A stretch of 8,772 nucleotides of DNA from positions 1 to 8,772 of the forward strand of contig JAKPAR010000278.1 of assembly GCA_029779375.1 (NCBI GenBank). The letters are read 5' to 3'. Below, one piece after another: positions 6,386 through 8,772 of the stretch. How positions within the stretch are numbered: position 1 is the stretch's first letter; the number at the start of each line of letters is the position of its first letter. Source of the DNA: Bacillota bacterium (lineage in GTDB: Bacteria > Bacillota > Clostridia > Tissierellales > Sporanaerobacteraceae). The position numbers and the translations under genes were made by a program. The notes beneath the pieces were generated by a model, which saw only the letters and a program-made list of their open reading frames with translations, searched no databases and was not told the DNA's origin.

Positions 6386-8113
6386 ATGAGAATGTCTAAA
6401 TTGTATTTACCAACTTTAAGAGAAGTGCCATCTGAGGCTGAAATACCTAGTCACCAATTGCTTTTAAGAGCAGGGATGATGAGAAAATTAGTTTCTGGGG
6501 TTTATTCATATTTGCCTCTTGGGTATAGAGTTATAAGAAAAATAGAGCAAATAGTTAGAGAAGAAATGGATGCTGCAGGTTCACAGGAACTTTTGATGTC
6601 TGCCATACAGCCTAAAGAATTGTGGGAAGCTAGTGGCAGATGGGATAATTTTGGTCCTGAAATGTTCAAATTGAGGGATAGGAATGACAGAGAATTTTGT
6701 TTAGGACCAACTCATGAAGAATATTTTACAAATCTTATAAAAGATGAAGTGAAGTCTTATAAACAACTTCCCTTGAATTTGTATCAAATTCAAACTAAAT
6801 ATAGGGATGAAAAGAGGCCAAGATTTGGTCTCATACGAAGTAGAGAATTTATCATGAAAGATGCTTATAGCTATGATAAAGATCTAGAAGGACTAGAAGA
6901 GTCTTACAAAATCATGTGGAAAGCTTATGAAAAAGTTTTCGATAGACTAAAATTATACTACAAAGTTGTTCAGGGAGATACAGGGGCTATGGGAGGAAAG
7001 GTGTCCCATGAGTTCATGGCTATGTCAGAAGTTGGAGAGGGCTTAATTGCATATTGTGACAATTGTGACTATGCTGCTACAGATGAAAAAGCTCAAGTGG
7101 TCTATAATATTGGAGAACAGGACAAAGAAGAACTAGATTGGGAAAAAGTTCATACACCAAATGCAAAGACAATAGAGGATGTAGCTTCTTTTTTCAATAG
7201 AGGAAAAGATGGATTTGCTAAAACGTTAGTATATAAGGCTAAAGACGAAGTTGTTGTAGTGGTTTTGCCAGGCAATAGAGAATTAAATGAAGTAAAATTG
7301 TGCAATTACTTGGGCATAGCAGAACATGAATTGGAATTGGCAGATGAAGAAACTGTTAAAAGAATTACAGGAGCAGAAGTTGGATTTGCAGGGCCTATAG
7401 GATTAAAAGAAAAAGTAAAACTATTGATAGATGAAAGAATAACCAAGATGAAAAACTTTATAGTAGGAGCTAATGAAACAGATTATCATATCAAGAATGT
7501 AAACTATGGAAGAGATTTCAAAGGTGAAGTTGTAAAAGATTTGTTGCTGATTGAAAAGGGCGATATTTGTCCAAAATGTGGAAAGATACTTAAGATGGAT
7601 AGAGGAATAGAAGTAGGGAATATATTTCAATTAGGAACTAAATATAGTGAAAGTTTAGGTGCTACTTATTTAGATGAAAATGGCAAAGAAAAGCCATTTG
7701 TTATGGGTTCTTATGGTATAGGAGTTTCTAGAAGTATGTCAGCTATAGTAGAACAATATCATGACGAAAATGGAATCATATGGCCATTAGTTGTGGCCCC
7801 ATATCATGTGATTGTAACTGTAGTGAATATAAAAAGCGAAGAACAAATAAATTTAGGAGAAAAGATATACTCTTCTTTAAAAGAAAGAGGATTAGAAGTA
7901 TTAATAGATGATAGAAATGAGAGAGCAGGAGTCAAATTTAAAGATAGAGATTTAATAGGAATTCCTATCAGAATAACTGTAGGTAAAAAAGCAGGTGAGA
8001 ATATTGTAGAATATTCTTTAAGAAGTAGTGATGACAAAATCGAAATACATGTAGATGAAATATTGGGTAAAATTGAAGAAGAGTTTGAAAGAGAAGGATT
8101 AAAAATAAATTAG
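6386..8113 (+). CDS. proS: Prolyl-tRNA synthetase, bacterial type
   Basis: ProRS attaches proline to tRNA-Pro in the cytoplasm as a class II homodimer. The 575 residues are typical of the bacterial form with an inserted editing domain. The N-terminal catalytic part includes [10 protein letters not shown] at 105-114 and motif 2 around Arg140-Glu154. The insertion domain (about 224-407) carries Lys279 in GFAKTLVYK, matching the E. coli Lys279 needed to clear Ala-tRNA-Pro, so editing is probably intact. Motif 3 GSYGIGVSR is at 441-449, and the anticodon-binding domain covers about 465-575. Cysteine pairs YCDNC (223-227) and CPKC (395-398) flank the insertion. The ATG at 6386 has AAGGAGG (6371-6377) eight bases before it; the next ATG, two codons on, is spaced less well. 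Expression is governed by the T-box upstream, and a strong terminator follows. Confidence 0.98.
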   Translation: MRMSKLYLPTLREVPSEAEIPSHQLLLRAGMMRKLVSGVYSYLPLGYRVIRKIEQIVREEMDAAGSQELLMSAIQPKELWEASGRWDNFGPEMFKLRDRNDREFCLGPTHEEYFTNLIKDEVKSYKQLPLNLYQIQTKYRDEKRPRFGLIRSREFIMKDAYSYDKDLEGLEESYKIMWKAYEKVFDRLKLYYKVVQGDTGAMGGKVSHEFMAMSEVGEGLIAYCDNCDYAATDEKAQVVYNIGEQDKEELDWEKVHTPNAKTIEDVASFFNRGKDGFAKTLVYKAKDEVVVVVLPGNRELNEVKLCNYLGIAEHELELADEETVKRITGAEVGFAGPIGLKEKVKLLIDERITKMKNFIVGANETDYHIKNVNYGRDFKGEVVKDLLLIEKGDICPKCGKILKMDRGIEVGNIFQLGTKYSESLGATYLDENGKEKPFVMGSYGIGVSRSMSAIVEQYHDENGIIWPLVVAPYHVIVTVVNIKSEEQINLGEKIYSSLKERGLEVLIDDRNERAGVKFKDRDLIGIPIRITVGKKAGENIVEYSLRSSDDKIEIHVDEILGKIEEEFEREGLKIN

Positions 8114-8140
8114 GGCGTTTTTAACGCCCTAATTTATTTT
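8108..8140 (+). terminator. Intrinsic terminator after proS
   Basis: AGGGCGTT (8112-8119) pairs perfectly with AACGCCCT (8123-8130) around three T's. A/T pairs extend the stem to 8108 and 8134, about 12 pairs in all. A T-rich tail follows, and the hairpin overlaps the proS stop codon. Confidence 0.9.
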
Positions 8141-8181
8141 GCGTTGGACAGTTAGAATTCGTTGAAGGAAATTAAAAAAAA

Positions 8182-8210
8182 TTAAGAAATTTAATGTGTG
8201 TTGGTATTAT
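8182..8210 (+). promoter_or_regulatory. Possible promoter of the last gene
   Basis: TTAAGA (8182-8187) and TATTAT (8205-8210) are 17 bases apart, and TGG before the -10 gives an extended -10 element. Transcription would start near 8217, with a leader of about 120 bases. A TTGACG at 8233-8238 lacks a well-spaced -10 and was not preferred. Confidence 0.5.
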
Positions 8211-8277
8211 ATTTATCGAAAAAAGCAGTATATTGACGAAAATAGTTGGATAATAAATATACATAATATGGAGGATA

Positions 8278-8354
8278 TTTATCTACAATGTAGAATATAG
8301 GTATTGAATTTAATATTGATTGTAGGTGGAAAGTCTATGTTGTATTCAATACCT
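8278..8354 (+). promoter_or_regulatory. Leader with competing pairings around a ribosome binding site
   Basis: The ribosome binding site AGGTGG (8324-8329) lies within three overlapping complementary sets. Segment 8278-8289 can pair with 8319-8330 (12 pairs, three G-U), burying the site. Segment 8282-8286 can instead pair with 8290-8294 (TCTAC/GTAGA). A perfect 11-base inverted repeat, AGGTATTGAAT (8299-8309) and ATTCAATACCT (8344-8354), would place site and start codon in its loop, and crosses the first pairing. A ten-codon ORF (8268-8300, ATG to TAG) covers the masking strand but has no ribosome binding site of its own. Translational control is inference only. Confidence 0.35.
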
Positions 8355-8772
8355 TGGTATGTTGTACTATTTCAGTCTATTCCAGAAATATTTCTTACTT
8401 TGATACTTGGATTTAAATTATTTAATTTAGATATAGAGTTTAAAAAGGTTTTCTTGATATCATGTATAGTTTCTATAATTGTATATTTTACGAGAAAAAA
8501 TGCTACGATTTATGGGATTCACACAGCTATATTTATATTATCTTCTTTAATTTTAATAAAAATGATTTTACAAATAAAATTTACATATTCTTTTATTTGT
8601 ATTTCAACTAGTTCTTTGATAAATGGATTATTACAAAGTTTAATAGTTCCAATTTTATTTGCAATATTTAAAAGTGATACAGAAAGTTTAATGCAAAATC
8701 CATGGCTAAATGTGGTTTATTTTGTTCCTTGTGGGATATTGATGGTTGAATTATATGTATATATAGATAAAA
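8337..8772 (+). CDS. Multi-spanning membrane protein, 3' end missing; possible GHKL-kinase sensor region
   Basis: The frame stays open from ATG 8337 to the window end, giving 145 residues with no stop, so the gene is cut by the window edge. AGGTGG (8324-8329) lies seven bases before the start. The protein is strongly hydrophobic, with about five likely membrane segments (about 7-29, 37-51, 59-76, 82-111, 124-143) separated by short polar turns. The pattern IPWYVVLFQSIPE near the start, YFTRK and GIHT near 50-63, and NPWL at 121-124 resemble, from memory, the N-terminal membrane domain of clostridial GHKL/AgrC-like sensor histidine kinases, which detect peptides or other signals. The kinase part would lie beyond the window, so this family call is tentative. 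It could instead be a stand-alone membrane protein. It starts a new transcription unit after the proS terminator. Confidence 0.75.
   Translation, partial: MLYSIPWYVVLFQSIPEIFLTLILGFKLFNLDIEFKKVFLISCIVSIIVYFTRKNATIYGIHTAIFILSSLILIKMILQIKFTYSFICISTSSLINGLLQSLIVPILFAIFKSDTESLMQNPWLNVVYFVPCGILMVELYVYIDK

Overview
The window is low-GC DNA with A/T-rich codon use, strong AGGAGG-type ribosome binding sites, consensus SigA-type promoters and a T-box leader. This points to a Firmicute of the Clostridia/Tissierellia type. The gene order radA-disA-(small minus-strand gene)-carD-yacL-like-ispD-ispF-(T-box)-proS resembles the clostridial housekeeping neighbourhood that usually follows clpC. The genus assignment is inference; no rRNA or other marker is present. 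There is no sign of phage, insertion sequence, CRISPR or tRNA.

Positions 1-2270 hold the end of radA (its start lies before the window) and disA three bases behind it, closed by a hairpin terminator. RadA processes recombination intermediates. DisA makes c-di-AMP and scans DNA, so the pair is a genome-integrity module.

Positions 2311-2954 hold one minus-strand gene for a 138-residue cysteine-containing protein of unknown function. It is driven by a perfect-consensus promoter that faces away from two tandem promoters for carD. carD (2955-3443) encodes an RNA-polymerase-binding regulator. It is followed by about 190 bases of non-coding DNA with several stacked hairpins, and then by a membrane-anchored PIN-TRAM protein of the YacL type (3635-4732) with its own terminator.

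Positions 4792-6063 are a two-gene operon for the MEP isoprenoid pathway, ispD and ispF, under an extended -10 promoter. Positions 6064-6385 are a promoter plus a T-box riboswitch with a proline specifier codon (CCC), controlling proS (6386-8113), which has a strong terminator.

Positions 8135-8772 begin a new transcription unit: a probable promoter, a leader with competing complementary segments around the ribosome binding site, and the 5' part of a gene for a multi-spanning membrane protein cut off by the window end. It resembles the sensor region of GHKL/AgrC-like histidine kinases.

Most of the window is conserved housekeeping DNA. The least explained parts are the minus-strand gene, the structured spacer after carD, and the leader of the last gene.
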